64,000 bases of DNA from Robiginitalea aestuariiviva (GTDB lineage: Bacteria > Bacteroidota > Bacteroidia > Flavobacteriales > Flavobacteriaceae), in the NCBI RefSeq assembly GCF_029537735.1, contig NZ_JARPUQ010000001.1:1274696-1338695 (forward strand), given 5' to 3'. Positions 36,344-45,804 of the stretch are shown here, piece after piece (the stretch's first letter is position 1; each line of letters starts with the position of its first letter). A program made the position numbers and the translations under genes. Under the pieces are notes generated by a model, which did no database searches, was not told where the DNA came from, and worked only from the letters and a program-made list of their open reading frames with translations.

Positions 36344-36504
36344 TGGATAACTTTTGTGTTTTCAAGGGTTGAGGCGATAGGATTTGCCAATTTCCGCCCT
36401 AGATTTACCCCCGGCAGCAAAAGGCCTGCCCTGTGCGGTATTTGCCGGGCAATCAACGCCCGGACGCAGGGGGCCGGGTTACAAATTGAAAAGAACAACT
36501 GTCC

Positions 36505-37566
36505 ATGAAGCCCAAGATGACCTTGAAGCGTATCGCGCGGGAACTCGATGTTTCCATTTCCACGGTTTCCAAGGCCCTGAAGGACGACAAGAATATCAGC
36601 CAGGAAACACGCGAACGCATACAGGCTTTTGCCCAGTATTACAATTACAAACCCAATAGTATTGCGCTGAGCCTTAAGAATAAGCGCTCCAACAGTATTG
36701 GGCTGATCATTCCCGAAATTGTGCATCATTTTTTTGCCAAGGTGATCAGTGGGATAGAACGCGTGGCCAATGAGCGGGGGTATAACGTGATTATCGGGGT
36801 TTCCAACGAGTCCTTTTCCAAGGAGATCATCAACATGGAACTCCTGATCGACACCAATATTGACGGCTTTATTATGTCCCTTTCAAAGGAAACCCTCCGG
36901 CTCCGGGATTACCACCACATTAAGGAAACCATCAACCAGGGCGTCCCTGTGGTCCTTTTTGACCGGGCTGCAGACGAGATCCATTGCGACAAGGTGATCA
37001 TAGACGACCGCCAGGCCTCCCGGGAAGCAGTGTTGCGCCTGCTGGAAACGGGGTGCCGGAATATCATGCTGATTACCACGGAAGATTATATCACCATTGG
37101 CAGGTTACGAACGGAGGGCTACATGGATGCCTTGAAGGAAAAAGGTATTCCTGTGCGGGAGGAACTGATTCACCGCACCGACGAGCCGGGGGATGACATC
37201 CACGAAGAAGAAGGGCTGCAGGCTGTAGTGCACCGCACCCTGGACGAACACCCCGAAATCGATGCCATTTTTGCGGTGAATGAGATCTATGCCGTCACCG
37301 CGCTTAATGCCGTGCGGTTGCGGGGGCTGGATGTGCCGGGGGCATTTTCGGTCATGAGTTTTTCGGACGGGGTGCTGGCACGACACGCCCGCCCGGCCCT
37401 GAGCACGGTTAGCCAACACGCTGTGCAAATGGGGAAAGAAGCCGCCCACCTGCTGATCAACCGGCTGGAAGCCGAAGAGGGACAGGAACCTGAGCTGGTG
37501 ACCCGGGTTATACAATCGACTATTGTGGAACGGGATACTACCCGTAAAAAGGTAGCATCGCTTTGA
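36505..37566 (+). CDS. LacI-family transcriptional regulator (maltodextrin locus)
   Basis: 353 residues from ATG 36505. The helix-turn-helix TLKRIARELDVSISTVSKAL and hinge region YKPNSIALSLKNKR precede a sugar-binding-protein-like domain (IGLIIPEIVHHFFAKVISGI, DGFIMSLSKET, PVVLFDRAADEIHC, AVNEIYAVTALNAV, SVMSFSDG). It is closely related to the regulator at 25038 along the whole length, and the DVSISTVSKALK segment is identical. It is divergent from susC and upstream of pgmB, maltose phosphorylase and two GH13 genes, so it is the likely regulator of the maltodextrin locus. The inducer, perhaps maltose or an oligosaccharide, is inferred. Confidence 0.92.
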   Translation: MKPKMTLKRIARELDVSISTVSKALKDDKNISQETRERIQAFAQYYNYKPNSIALSLKNKRSNSIGLIIPEIVHHFFAKVISGIERVANERGYNVIIGVSNESFSKEIINMELLIDTNIDGFIMSLSKETLRLRDYHHIKETINQGVPVVLFDRAADEIHCDKVIIDDRQASREAVLRLLETGCRNIMLITTEDYITIGRLRTEGYMDALKEKGIPVREELIHRTDEPGDDIHEEEGLQAVVHRTLDEHPEIDAIFAVNEIYAVTALNAVRLRGLDVPGAFSVMSFSDGVLARHARPALSTVSQHAVQMGKEAAHLLINRLEAEEGQEPELVTRVIQSTIVERDTTRKKVASL

Positions 37567-37658
37567 AAACGAATACTGACATACAACGGACCTCTGCCCG
37601 GTTGTTGCCTGAGACTTTGCGGCAAATGGCGGGCCGGGTGCGCTAAGAACTTTTGTCT

Positions 37659-38321
37659 GTGGATAAAAAAGGATTTATTTTCGACCTGGACGGCGTCATT
37701 GTAGACACGGCCAAATACCATTACCTGGCCTGGAAAAACCTGGCGGACGAACTGGGCATCTCCTTTACCGAGGAAGACAACGAACGCTTTAAAGGGGTCA
37801 GCCGAAAGCGGTGCCTTGAAATCCTGCTCGATATGGGTGGGGTAACCGTTTCCCAGGAGCAGTTCGACGCCTGGCTGCTGGAAAAAAACGAGGATTACCT
37901 GCAGTACATCCGCAAAATGGATGCTTCTGAAATCCTCCCGGACGTGCCAAAAATACTGGATTACCTACAGGCACAGAAGGTGCCCATGGCACTGGGTTCT
38001 GCCAGTAAGAACGCCAAACCCATCCTGGAAAAGGTGGGCTTGTCCGGGTATTTCCACGCCGTAGTGGACGGACACGAAACCACCCGGGCCAAACCGGACC
38101 CCCAGGTGTTTCTGCTGGCAGCCGAACGGCTGGAGGTAGAACCGAAAGCTTGTGTGGTCTTTGAAGATGCCCTGGCGGGCATAGCCGCCGCCCGGGCTGC
38201 CGGGATGTACAGTGTGGGCATTGGGGACCCCGGAGTCCTCACAGACGCACACCGCGTATTCCGCAACTTTACTGAAATCCAACTGGAATTTATTGAAGGC
38301 CTGCTGCAGGGCAGGGCCTAA
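37659..38321 (+). CDS. pgmB: Beta-phosphoglucomutase
   Basis: 220 residues from GTG 37659 (VDKKGFIFDLDGVIVD); a TTG two codons upstream is the alternative. It is a HAD-superfamily phosphomutase with the catalytic pair in FDLDGVIVD (Asp9/Asp11), the cap motif TAKYHYLAWKNLA, KGVSRKRCLEILL, ALGSASKNAKPILEK (motif 2/3) and VVFEDALAGIAAARAAGM (metal-binding motif 4). It converts beta-glucose-1-phosphate, the product of the maltose phosphorylase encoded 19 bases downstream, to glucose-6-phosphate. It follows the lacI-type gene by 92 bases. Confidence 0.93.
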   Translation: MDKKGFIFDLDGVIVDTAKYHYLAWKNLADELGISFTEEDNERFKGVSRKRCLEILLDMGGVTVSQEQFDAWLLEKNEDYLQYIRKMDASEILPDVPKILDYLQAQKVPMALGSASKNAKPILEKVGLSGYFHAVVDGHETTRAKPDPQVFLLAAERLEVEPKACVVFEDALAGIAAARAAGMYSVGIGDPGVLTDAHRVFRNFTEIQLEFIEGLLQGRA

Positions 38322-38340
38322 CCCAAGAAACCATCGCATT

Positions 38341-40650
38341 ATGAATCAAGATTATATTGTTCCCAACGAATGGTCCATCATTGAAGAAGGGTTTGAACCC
38401 GAACGGGTGGAGTCTTCCGAAAGCCTTTTCAGCCTCGGGAACGGGGCTATGGGCCAGCGCGCAAATTTTGAAGAAACCTATACAGGCGAAACCTTTCAGG
38501 GCAGCTATATTGGCGGGGTATATTACCCGGATAAAACCCGAGTGGGTTGGTGGAAGAACGGATACCCCGAATATTTCGCCAAGGTGCTGAACGCCCCCAA
38601 CTGGATCGGGATCGAAATTACTGTGGATGGGGAAACCCTGGACCTGAATACCTGTAAGGCCGTAAAGGGTTTCCGCCGCGAACTGAACATGAAGGAAGGC
38701 TGGTACCAGCGCACCTTTACCGCTGAGATGGCGAACGGGAAAACCCTGGAGGTGGTCGCAACCCGTTTCCTGTCCATGAAACGGGACGAACTGGGGGCCA
38801 TCCGCTACGAGATCCGCATGCAAGGCGGCGGGGCCGAAGTAGCGATGGAACCTTACCTGGACAGCGGCATCACCAACCAGGACACCAACTGGGACGACCC
38901 GTTCTGGAAAACGACTTCTGTGCGTACGGCAGGCAGCCGGGCCTACATCTGCGCCCATACCCTCAAGACGCATTTCGGGACCTGTACCTATATGGATTCC
39001 CGCCTGGAATTGGACGGGCAGCCCCTGGATGTACAGGGGGAGGCTACCGAGGGCCCAACCCGTGCCGGATACCGGTACCGGCAGCCCGTGGCGGAGGGGC
39101 AAACCCTGGTCCTGTACAAGTATGCAGGTTATGTTACAGATATGAATCACGCCGCCGGGGACCTGGAGCAGGCGGCAGATGCCAACCTGGACGGGGCGCT
39201 GCAGGCCGGTTTTGAGACCTTGCTGGAAGAGCAGCGGCAGGCCTGGGCCGGGATCTGGGAGATGAGCGATATCACCATTGCGGGCGATGTAAAGGCCCAG
39301 CAGGGGATCCGTTTTAACATCCTGCACCTGAATCAGACCTATACCGGCCGGGATTCCCGCCTGAACATTGGTCCTAAGGGCTTTACCGGGGAGAAATACG
39401 GCGGCAGTACGTACTGGGATACAGAGGCCTACTGCATCCCCTTCTACATGGCTACCAAAAACCAACGGGTAGCCCGTAACCTGTTGAAATACCGGTACAA
39501 TCAACTGGATAAGGCCATCGAAAACGCGATGAAGCTCGGCTTTTCCGGCGGGGCAGCCCTGTATCCCATGGTGACCATGAACGGGGAGGAGTGCCACAAC
39601 GAATGGGAGATCACCTTCGAGGAAATCCACCGCAACGGGGCCATTGCCTTTGCGATTTATAACTACTACCGCTATACCGGGGATTATACCTATATCCCGG
39701 AAATGGGCCTGGAGGTCCTGATCGCCATTGCGCGCTTCTGGCACCAGCGGGCCACCTTTTCCGAGCACCGCGGCCAATATGTGATTTTGGGGGTTACCGG
39801 GCCCAACGAATACGAAAACAACGTAAACAACAACTGGTACACCAACTACATTGCCCGGTGGTGTATCCAGTACTGCCTGGAGCAGCTCGAAAAGGTAGAA
39901 GAGGGTTATCCGGAGGATTACGATCGCATTATCGGGGTAACCAAACTTACCTCCCGGGAAACGGATGCCTGGGCCAAGGTGGCCGGTAACATGTATTTCC
40001 CGTATTCGGAAGAACATGGGGTCTACCTGCAACAGGACGGCTTCCTGGATAAGGAGTTGGTCACGGTAGATCGCCTGGAACGTAAACACCGCCCGTTAAA
40101 CCAGAAATGGAGCTGGGACCGCATCCTGCGATCGCCCTATATCAAACAGGCAGACACCTTGCAGGGCTTTTATTTCTTTGAGGACCACTTTAGCCTGGAG
40201 GCCCTGGAGAAGCATTTTGACTTTTACGAGCCCTTTACCGTTCACGAGTCTTCCCTCTCGCCCTGCGTCCATGCCATTCAGGCCGCCCGGCTTGACCGCA
40301 TGGAACAGGCCTATGCCTTTTACCTGCGTACGTCCCGCCTGGATTTGGACGATTACAACAAGGAGGTGCACGAAGGGCTTCACATCACCTCTATGGCGGG
40401 TACCTGGATGAGTATTGTAGAAGGTTTTGGCGGCATGCGGGTGCGCAACGACAAACTTTCCTTTGCCCCGCGTATCCCGAGCCAGTGGAAATCCTATTCC
40501 TTTAAACTCAACTTCCGCAACCGCATCCTGAAGGTAACAGTAACCCCGGAGGGCAGCAGCTACCAACTGGAAGGGCAGGAGGAAATGTCCATACGGGTAA
40601 ATGAAAAGCGGGTGGTACTCACCCCTGGAAAAACCGAAAATGTCCGGTAA
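38341..40650 (+). CDS. GH65 maltose phosphorylase
   Basis: 769 residues from ATG 38341 (MNQDYIVPNEWSIIEEGF); the open frame upstream overlaps pgmB and is not used. The GH65 architecture is an N-terminal beta-sandwich (ESSESLFSLGNGAMGQRANF) followed by an (alpha/alpha)6 barrel with GGSTYWDTEAYCIPFYM, the catalytic-acid segment MNGEECHNEWEI (about 415-425) and the phosphate-site region around LERKHRPLNQKWSWDRI. It would split maltose with phosphate to glucose and beta-glucose-1-phosphate in the cytoplasm. Specificity for maltose over kojibiose or trehalose is inferred from the starch-type neighbours. The last 11 bases overlap the next gene. Confidence 0.9.
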   Translation: MNQDYIVPNEWSIIEEGFEPERVESSESLFSLGNGAMGQRANFEETYTGETFQGSYIGGVYYPDKTRVGWWKNGYPEYFAKVLNAPNWIGIEITVDGETLDLNTCKAVKGFRRELNMKEGWYQRTFTAEMANGKTLEVVATRFLSMKRDELGAIRYEIRMQGGGAEVAMEPYLDSGITNQDTNWDDPFWKTTSVRTAGSRAYICAHTLKTHFGTCTYMDSRLELDGQPLDVQGEATEGPTRAGYRYRQPVAEGQTLVLYKYAGYVTDMNHAAGDLEQAADANLDGALQAGFETLLEEQRQAWAGIWEMSDITIAGDVKAQQGIRFNILHLNQTYTGRDSRLNIGPKGFTGEKYGGSTYWDTEAYCIPFYMATKNQRVARNLLKYRYNQLDKAIENAMKLGFSGGAALYPMVTMNGEECHNEWEITFEEIHRNGAIAFAIYNYYRYTGDYTYIPEMGLEVLIAIARFWHQRATFSEHRGQYVILGVTGPNEYENNVNNNWYTNYIARWCIQYCLEQLEKVEEGYPEDYDRIIGVTKLTSRETDAWAKVAGNMYFPYSEEHGVYLQQDGFLDKELVTVDRLERKHRPLNQKWSWDRILRSPYIKQADTLQGFYFFEDHFSLEALEKHFDFYEPFTVHESSLSPCVHAIQAARLDRMEQAYAFYLRTSRLDLDDYNKEVHEGLHITSMAGTWMSIVEGFGGMRVRNDKLSFAPRIPSQWKSYSFKLNFRNRILKVTVTPEGSSYQLEGQEEMSIRVNEKRVVLTPGKTENVR

Positions 40651-42541
40651 GCGGGGGCAGGGGAGGTCCGTTCTTCCCGCCCTGCTCACGGCTGTTCTGA
40701 TCCTGAGTATGACCCTACGCGAACCCCTGCAGGCACAGCTGCGCGTGGAACCGCCCAACTGGTGGGTGGGGATGCGGGATAACTCCCTGCAACTCCTTGT
40801 GCACGGCCCGGGAATGGCGTCTGCCACACCCACCCTGGATTACCCCGGGGTGACTATGGAGGCCTGGCACCCCGGGGCCAGCCCGAATTACCTGTTTATT
40901 GACCTGCAGATTGGGGAAGATGCCCGGCCGGGTACCTTGCTCCTGACGCTGGAGCGGAGCGGCACGCCTCCCCTGGAGGTGGCCTACCCCTTGCAGGCCC
41001 GGGAGAAACCCGCAGCGGCTTACACCGGTTTTGATGCCTCGGATGTGATCTACCTCATAACCCCGGACCGTTTTGCCAACGGAGACCCTTCCAACGATGT
41101 GGTACCGGCTATGCGCGAAGCCCGCCTGGACCGCAAGGACGACTACGGGCGCCATGGGGGCGATATCCGCGGGATGATCAACCACCTGGATTATATGGCC
41201 GAAATGGGCTTTACGGCCCTCTGGCCCAGCCCCCTGCTGACCAACGACATGCCGGAGGCATCCTACCATGGGTATGCCATCACCGATTTCTACCAGGTAG
41301 ACCCCCGCTTCGGGACGCTGGAAGACTACCGGGAACTGGCGCGGGAAGCCAACCGCAGGGGCATTAAACTCATTATGGACCAGGTGGCCAACCATTGCGG
41401 TCTGTACCACTGGTGGATGGAAGACCTGCCCTTTCCCGACTGGATTCACTACCAGCGGGCCTGGGAGGAGGGAAAACCGCACACGGTGACCAACCACAGG
41501 CGAACGGTAAACCAGGACCCCTATGCCTCCGGGGTGGATAAGGACCTCATGAACCAGGGGTGGTTTGTGCCCAGCATGCCAGACCTGAACCAGTCCAACC
41601 CCTTTATGGCCCGGTACCTGATCCAGAATAGTATCTGGTGGGTGGAAACCCTGGGCCTGGGCGGGATCCGACAGGACACCTACCCCTACCCGAATAAGTT
41701 TTTTATGGCCGAGTGGGCCCGCGCCCTGATGGAGGAGTATCCCAACTTCAACATTGTAGGGGAGGAATGGAGCTATAACCCCTTGCTGGTGGGGTACTGG
41801 CAGGATGGCAGCCCCAACCGGGACGGGTACCGGTCCTACCTGCGAACCACCATGGATTTCCCCTTGCAGCGCACCCTGGTCAATGCCCTGAATGCCCCGG
41901 AGCAATGGGATAGCGGGCTGAACACCCTTTACGAGGGGTTGGCCAATGATTTTTACTATACCCGCCCCCAGGATATCCTGCTTTTTGGGGACAACCACGA
42001 TATGGACCGGCTCTATACCCAACTCGGGGAATCCGACTGGCGCACCGAGGCCGCCCTGGCCTTTATCCTGACGGCACCCCGGATTCCGCAGATCTATTAC
42101 GGGACGGAAATCCTGATGCAGAATACAGCCAAGCCCGGCGATCACGGCCTTATCCGGAGCGAATTTCCCGGAGGGTGGCCGGACTCCAAGGCCAATGCCT
42201 TTACGGGCAAAGGCCTATCCCCGGGCGCACGCAACATGCAGGAGAACCTGAAGCGCTTATTGCAGTTCCGTAAAAACAGCCCGGCTCTCACAGGCGGGAG
42301 CACGGTGCATTTTGCGCCCCAGGACGGGGTCTATGTGCTGGCGAGGAAGGCAGCTGGGCAAACCGTGGTGTTGCTGCTGAACAAAAACGAAAAACCCGTA
42401 TCTGTGCCCCTGGCCCGATTCGGGGAACTCGGGCTGGAAGGCCTTACCCTGACCGGGGTGCTGGACGGTTCCCGCCGGATCTGGTCCGAAACCCTGACCC
42501 TGGACCACCCGGGGGCTTATGTTCTGGTTGCCGATGAATAA
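40640..42541 (+). CDS. SusA-type GH13 neopullulanase/cyclomaltodextrinase, periplasmic
   Basis: 633 residues from ATG 40640, within the end of the phosphorylase gene. The signal peptide (LPALLTAVLILSMTLREPLQAQ) has no lipobox, so it is periplasmic. An N-terminal Ig-like domain (VEPPNWWVGMRDNSLQLLVHG) is typical of neopullulanase-type enzymes. The GH13 regions are DQVANHCG (about 247), GIRQDTYPY with the nucleophile Asp (about 345), IVGEEW with the acid Glu (about 374) and GDNHDMDR (about 453). It would hydrolyse imported maltodextrins or cyclodextrins to short sugars. It overlaps the next gene by 8 bases. Confidence 0.9.
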   Translation: MSGKRGQGRSVLPALLTAVLILSMTLREPLQAQLRVEPPNWWVGMRDNSLQLLVHGPGMASATPTLDYPGVTMEAWHPGASPNYLFIDLQIGEDARPGTLLLTLERSGTPPLEVAYPLQAREKPAAAYTGFDASDVIYLITPDRFANGDPSNDVVPAMREARLDRKDDYGRHGGDIRGMINHLDYMAEMGFTALWPSPLLTNDMPEASYHGYAITDFYQVDPRFGTLEDYRELAREANRRGIKLIMDQVANHCGLYHWWMEDLPFPDWIHYQRAWEEGKPHTVTNHRRTVNQDPYASGVDKDLMNQGWFVPSMPDLNQSNPFMARYLIQNSIWWVETLGLGGIRQDTYPYPNKFFMAEWARALMEEYPNFNIVGEEWSYNPLLVGYWQDGSPNRDGYRSYLRTTMDFPLQRTLVNALNAPEQWDSGLNTLYEGLANDFYYTRPQDILLFGDNHDMDRLYTQLGESDWRTEAALAFILTAPRIPQIYYGTEILMQNTAKPGDHGLIRSEFPGGWPDSKANAFTGKGLSPGARNMQENLKRLLQFRKNSPALTGGSTVHFAPQDGVYVLARKAAGQTVVLLLNKNEKPVSVPLARFGELGLEGLTLTGVLDGSRRIWSETLTLDHPGAYVLVADE

Positions 42542-44432
42542 GCCAAAATATAAATCTATTGGGGCCCTGGCCCTGCTTGCCCTGACTTTGCTAGGCTGTG
42601 CGGAAAAGGAAACGACCCGGCCGGGCCCAGAGACAATTTCTTCCATGAATACTGAACACAAACTGGTGATTTACCAGGTGTTTACCCGACTTTTCGGGAA
42701 CACAAAAACCTTGAATAAGCCCTGGGGGACGCGTGAAGAAAACGGCGTCGGGAAATTTTCGGATTTCACCCCGGCTGCCCTGGAGGCCATCCGCGACCTG
42801 GGCGTTACCCATATCTGGTATACAGGCGTACCCCACCATGCACTGGTGGCAGATTACACCGCCTTTGGCATTACCCCGGACGACCCGGATGTGATAAAAG
42901 GCCGGGCCGGTTCCCCCTATGCCGTAAAAGACTATTACAATGTGAACCCGGACCTGGCCGACGACCCGGCCCGTCGCCTGGAAGAATTCCAGGCTCTGGT
43001 GGGGCGTACCCACGAGGCCGGGATGCAGGTGATCATCGATATTGTCCCCAACCATGTGGCCCGGAATTATGAGGGGGCCAGCACCCCCGAGGGCAAAGCG
43101 CCGTTTGGCGCTTCGGACGATACCACGGTGGCTTACAGCCCTACCAACGATTTCTATTACATCCCCGGCGAGCCGTTCCGGGTACCGGAGTGGCGGGACG
43201 GATACCAGCCCCTGGGGGGTGAAGCCCACCCCATGGCCGACGGCCGCTACCGGGAAAACCCGGCCAAGTGGACCGGAAACGGCTCCCGCAACCCCCAGCC
43301 GAACATGAACGACTGGTATGAGACCGTAAAGATCAATTACGGCGTAAGCCCGGACGGGCAGACCGATTTCCCGGCCCTGCCCGGGGATTGGGACCAACGC
43401 GACACGGAAGCGCACTATACGTATTGGCAGGGGAAGGACGTGCCACCCAGCTGGGAGAAATTCCGCGATATTGCCTATTATTGGATGGAAATGGGGGTCG
43501 ATGGTTTCCGCTTTGATATGGCCGAAATGGTCCCTGTGGAATTCTGGAGCTACCTGAATTCCCATATCAAACACAATAATCCGGCGGCTGTGCTGCTTGC
43601 GGAAGTCTATAACCCATCGTTGTACCGGGATTATATCCACCGGGGGAAAATGGACTACCTCTACGACAAGGTAGAGCTCTACGACAGTCTGAAACACATC
43701 ATGAAGGGCTACGGGTGGACAGACCACATCCCGGTAGTGCAGCAGGGACTGATGGATATCGAACACCATATGCTCCACTTCCTGGAAAACCACGACGAAC
43801 AGCGCATTGCCTCCCCTGAATTTGTGGGTCGGGCGGAAATCGGGAAACCGGCCATGGTGGTCTCGGCCACCCTGAGTACCTCACCCACCATGATCTATTT
43901 TGGGCAGGAAGTGGGGGAACCCGGGGCCGAGGATGCCGGCTTCGGAAAACCGTCCCGGACTTCTATTTTCGATTATATCGGGGTGCCCCACCACCAGCGC
44001 TGGATGAACGGGGGCGCCTTTGACGGGGGCGCACTCACTACCTCAGAAGCGGAACTGCGCGACTTTTACCGCCGCCTGCTCAACTTTACCATCCGCAGTA
44101 AAGCCCTGATGGGCCACTACCAGGACATCCACTACTTTAATAAAGAGCATACGGAAGGGTACGACCATAGGGTTTACGCCTTTGCCCGCTGGGGGGGCGG
44201 CGAATACCTGGTGATCCTGTCCAATTTTGATACGGAGCGGGCTTACGCTTTCGACCTGAAACTCCCTGCGGACCTGCTTGGGCAATGGGGTCTGCAAAGG
44301 GGGCAGCATGCTGTAGAAGAGGTCCTGTATGGCGCCCGCCCTTACCAACTGACCGTAACAGACAGTACCGGGGTAATCCCGGTAGAGCTGGCGCCCCTGG
44401 AATCCCTGATCCTTCGGGTAAAGCCTCAATAA
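42534..44432 (+). CDS. GH13 alpha-amylase family lipoprotein
   Basis: 632 residues from ATG 42534 (MNKPKYKSIGALALLALTLLGC), a clear lipoprotein signal; an ATG 15 bases upstream is less likely. The GH13 regions are DIVPNHVAR (about 168), GFRFDMAEM with the nucleophile Asp (about 327), LLAEVYNP with the acid Glu (about 357) and ENHDEQRIAS (about 419). The N-terminal MNTEHKLVIYQVFTRLFGN opens the barrel directly, without an Ig domain. The lipid anchor puts it in the periplasm or at the surface, complementing the SusA-like enzyme. It is the last gene of the pgmB operon, followed by a terminator. Confidence 0.88.
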   Translation: MNKPKYKSIGALALLALTLLGCAEKETTRPGPETISSMNTEHKLVIYQVFTRLFGNTKTLNKPWGTREENGVGKFSDFTPAALEAIRDLGVTHIWYTGVPHHALVADYTAFGITPDDPDVIKGRAGSPYAVKDYYNVNPDLADDPARRLEEFQALVGRTHEAGMQVIIDIVPNHVARNYEGASTPEGKAPFGASDDTTVAYSPTNDFYYIPGEPFRVPEWRDGYQPLGGEAHPMADGRYRENPAKWTGNGSRNPQPNMNDWYETVKINYGVSPDGQTDFPALPGDWDQRDTEAHYTYWQGKDVPPSWEKFRDIAYYWMEMGVDGFRFDMAEMVPVEFWSYLNSHIKHNNPAAVLLAEVYNPSLYRDYIHRGKMDYLYDKVELYDSLKHIMKGYGWTDHIPVVQQGLMDIEHHMLHFLENHDEQRIASPEFVGRAEIGKPAMVVSATLSTSPTMIYFGQEVGEPGAEDAGFGKPSRTSIFDYIGVPHHQRWMNGGAFDGGALTTSEAELRDFYRRLLNFTIRSKALMGHYQDIHYFNKEHTEGYDHRVYAFARWGGGEYLVILSNFDTERAYAFDLKLPADLLGQWGLQRGQHAVEEVLYGARPYQLTVTDSTGVIPVELAPLESLILRVKPQ

Positions 44433-44466
44433 AAAAGGCCCGGAGGGATCCCCCGGGCCGTTTTGC
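44431..44466 (+). terminator. Rho-independent terminator after GH13 gene
   Basis: GGCCCGG-A-GGG-AT-CCC-CCGGGCC with one bulged A, at 44437-44459, followed by GTTTTGCTTT. It closes the pgmB-GH65-GH13-GH13 operon. Confidence 0.8.
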
Positions 44467-44485
44467 TTTCTTTCAGGCTCAGGTT

Positions 44486-44917
44486 TTAGGCTGCTGCCTT
44501 GGCTGCCGTAGCCTTGTAAACCAGGGCAATCACCATTCCTATGATGGCGTAGAAGATAATGTCCAGGACCCCTTCGGCCATATGGCCGGTAGCGTCCATC
44601 AGTTTGGAGGTGCCATACCAAAGCAGGTTCATACCCACCCCGATAAAGATCCCGATCCAGGCCCCGAACTGCAGGCCTTCGGAAGCGGAGTGGTGCCCTC
44701 GGGACCACTTTCCGTACAGGGAACTCATGGCAAAAGCCATGACTAGGTTGCCGAGGAAGATCATCAGCATACTCATCTCGGAATCGTCCTTCATGGTGTC
44801 CGACAGGGAGTGTACTTCAAAGAAGCTCGCCGTGGCCATCCCCCAGATGAGGTACCCCAGAATAAACATCACTACAGTGCCCGCAAGGGTCGCCAAAATA
44901 TTTTGTTTTGAAAACAT
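44486..44917 (-). CDS. Four-helix integral membrane protein, unknown function
   Basis: 143 residues with four hydrophobic segments: TLAGTVVMFILGYLIWGMAT, LMIFLGNLVMAFAMSSLYG, GAWIGIFIGVGMNLLWYG and GVLDIIFYAIIGMVIALVY. Small membrane proteins of this form (DUF1761-like) are widespread in Bacteroidetes; no function is known. It is a single gene, divergent from the GDPD gene and convergent with the starch operon, which ends in a hairpin 20-50 bases away. Confidence 0.75.
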   Translation of the reverse strand: MFSKQNILATLAGTVVMFILGYLIWGMATASFFEVHSLSDTMKDDSEMSMLMIFLGNLVMAFAMSSLYGKWSRGHHSASEGLQFGAWIGIFIGVGMNLLWYGTSKLMDATGHMAEGVLDIIFYAIIGMVIALVYKATAAKAAA

Positions 44918-45060
44918 GGTTGTTCAGTTAATTGGTTAATAGTGAATACAATATAGGAAATCTATCCATGCGCGGGACCGGTTTCAGTCAAATTTAGCAA
45001 CCCACCAAACCTTATGCTCCTGCCGGTCTTTGTATTTTTAAACGCATAAACCGTCTGCCT

Positions 45061-45804
45061 ATGAAATCATTAAGCCTGTTTGCCGTATGTTTGGTTATGG
45101 TCGGATGTCAGCCTGCACATAACACCATAATCATCGGCCACCGCGGTGCCAAGGGATACGTTACGGAAAATACCGTAGCTTCTGTGGCGCACGCCCTGGA
45201 TCTGGGGGTGGATATGATCGAAATCGATGTTTTTCGCCTTCGCAGCGGGGAAATCGTGGTCTTCCACGACGACGAGGTAGACCGCCTGACCAACGGTAGC
45301 GGCCCCGTGGAGGAATATACTTATGAAGGGTTGCAACAACTATCCCTGGAGGGGGGGCATACCATCCCCAGCCTGCAACAGGTCCTCGATGCCATGGCGC
45401 ACCGGGTGCCGTTGAACATCGAGCTTAAGGGCCCGGGTACGGCAGCTCCCGTCTATGACATTACCCGGGAGTACATCTCCCGCCAGGGGTGGGCCCCGGA
45501 GCAGTTTATCATTTCCAGTTTTAACTGGGACGAATTGCGGGCCTACAGGCGGCAGGACCCGGAGGCCCGTATTGCGGTCCTGACCGAGGGAGACCCCCTG
45601 GAAGCCCTGGAAGTGGCTGCAGAGCTGAATGCGGAAGCGGTAAACCCCAGTGCCCGCGCGGTAACCCCGGATGCGGTAACAAGGCTTCATAAAGCCGGGT
45701 ATAAGGTTTATGTCTGGACCGTAAACGATCCCGATGTTTTTCGCGACCTCCGGGCCATGGGGGTAGACGGGATCTTTTCGGATTACCCTGACCGCATGCG
45801 ATGA
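45061..45804 (+). CDS. Glycerophosphodiester phosphodiesterase, lipoprotein
   Basis: 247 residues. The lipoprotein signal is LFAVCLVMVGCQP. GDPD family motifs are GHRGAKGYVTENTVAS (catalytic His-Arg), DMIEIDVFRLRSGEIVVFHD (metal Glu and Asp, second His), LNIELKGPG and VYVWTVNDPD near the end. It hydrolyses glycerophosphodiesters to glycerol-3-phosphate and an alcohol in the periplasm. Glycerol uptake genes lie 1.3 kb downstream on the other strand, so the region has a glycerol theme, though they are not one operon. Its stop overlaps the start of the next gene (ATGA). Confidence 0.92.
   Translation: MKSLSLFAVCLVMVGCQPAHNTIIIGHRGAKGYVTENTVASVAHALDLGVDMIEIDVFRLRSGEIVVFHDDEVDRLTNGSGPVEEYTYEGLQQLSLEGGHTIPSLQQVLDAMAHRVPLNIELKGPGTAAPVYDITREYISRQGWAPEQFIISSFNWDELRAYRRQDPEARIAVLTEGDPLEALEVAAELNAEAVNPSARAVTPDAVTRLHKAGYKVYVWTVNDPDVFRDLRAMGVDGIFSDYPDRMR

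Noticed and set aside
36219-36365. N-terminal extension of the starch susC
   Set aside because: It covers the promoter and inverted repeat, and a normal signal peptide starts at 36218.
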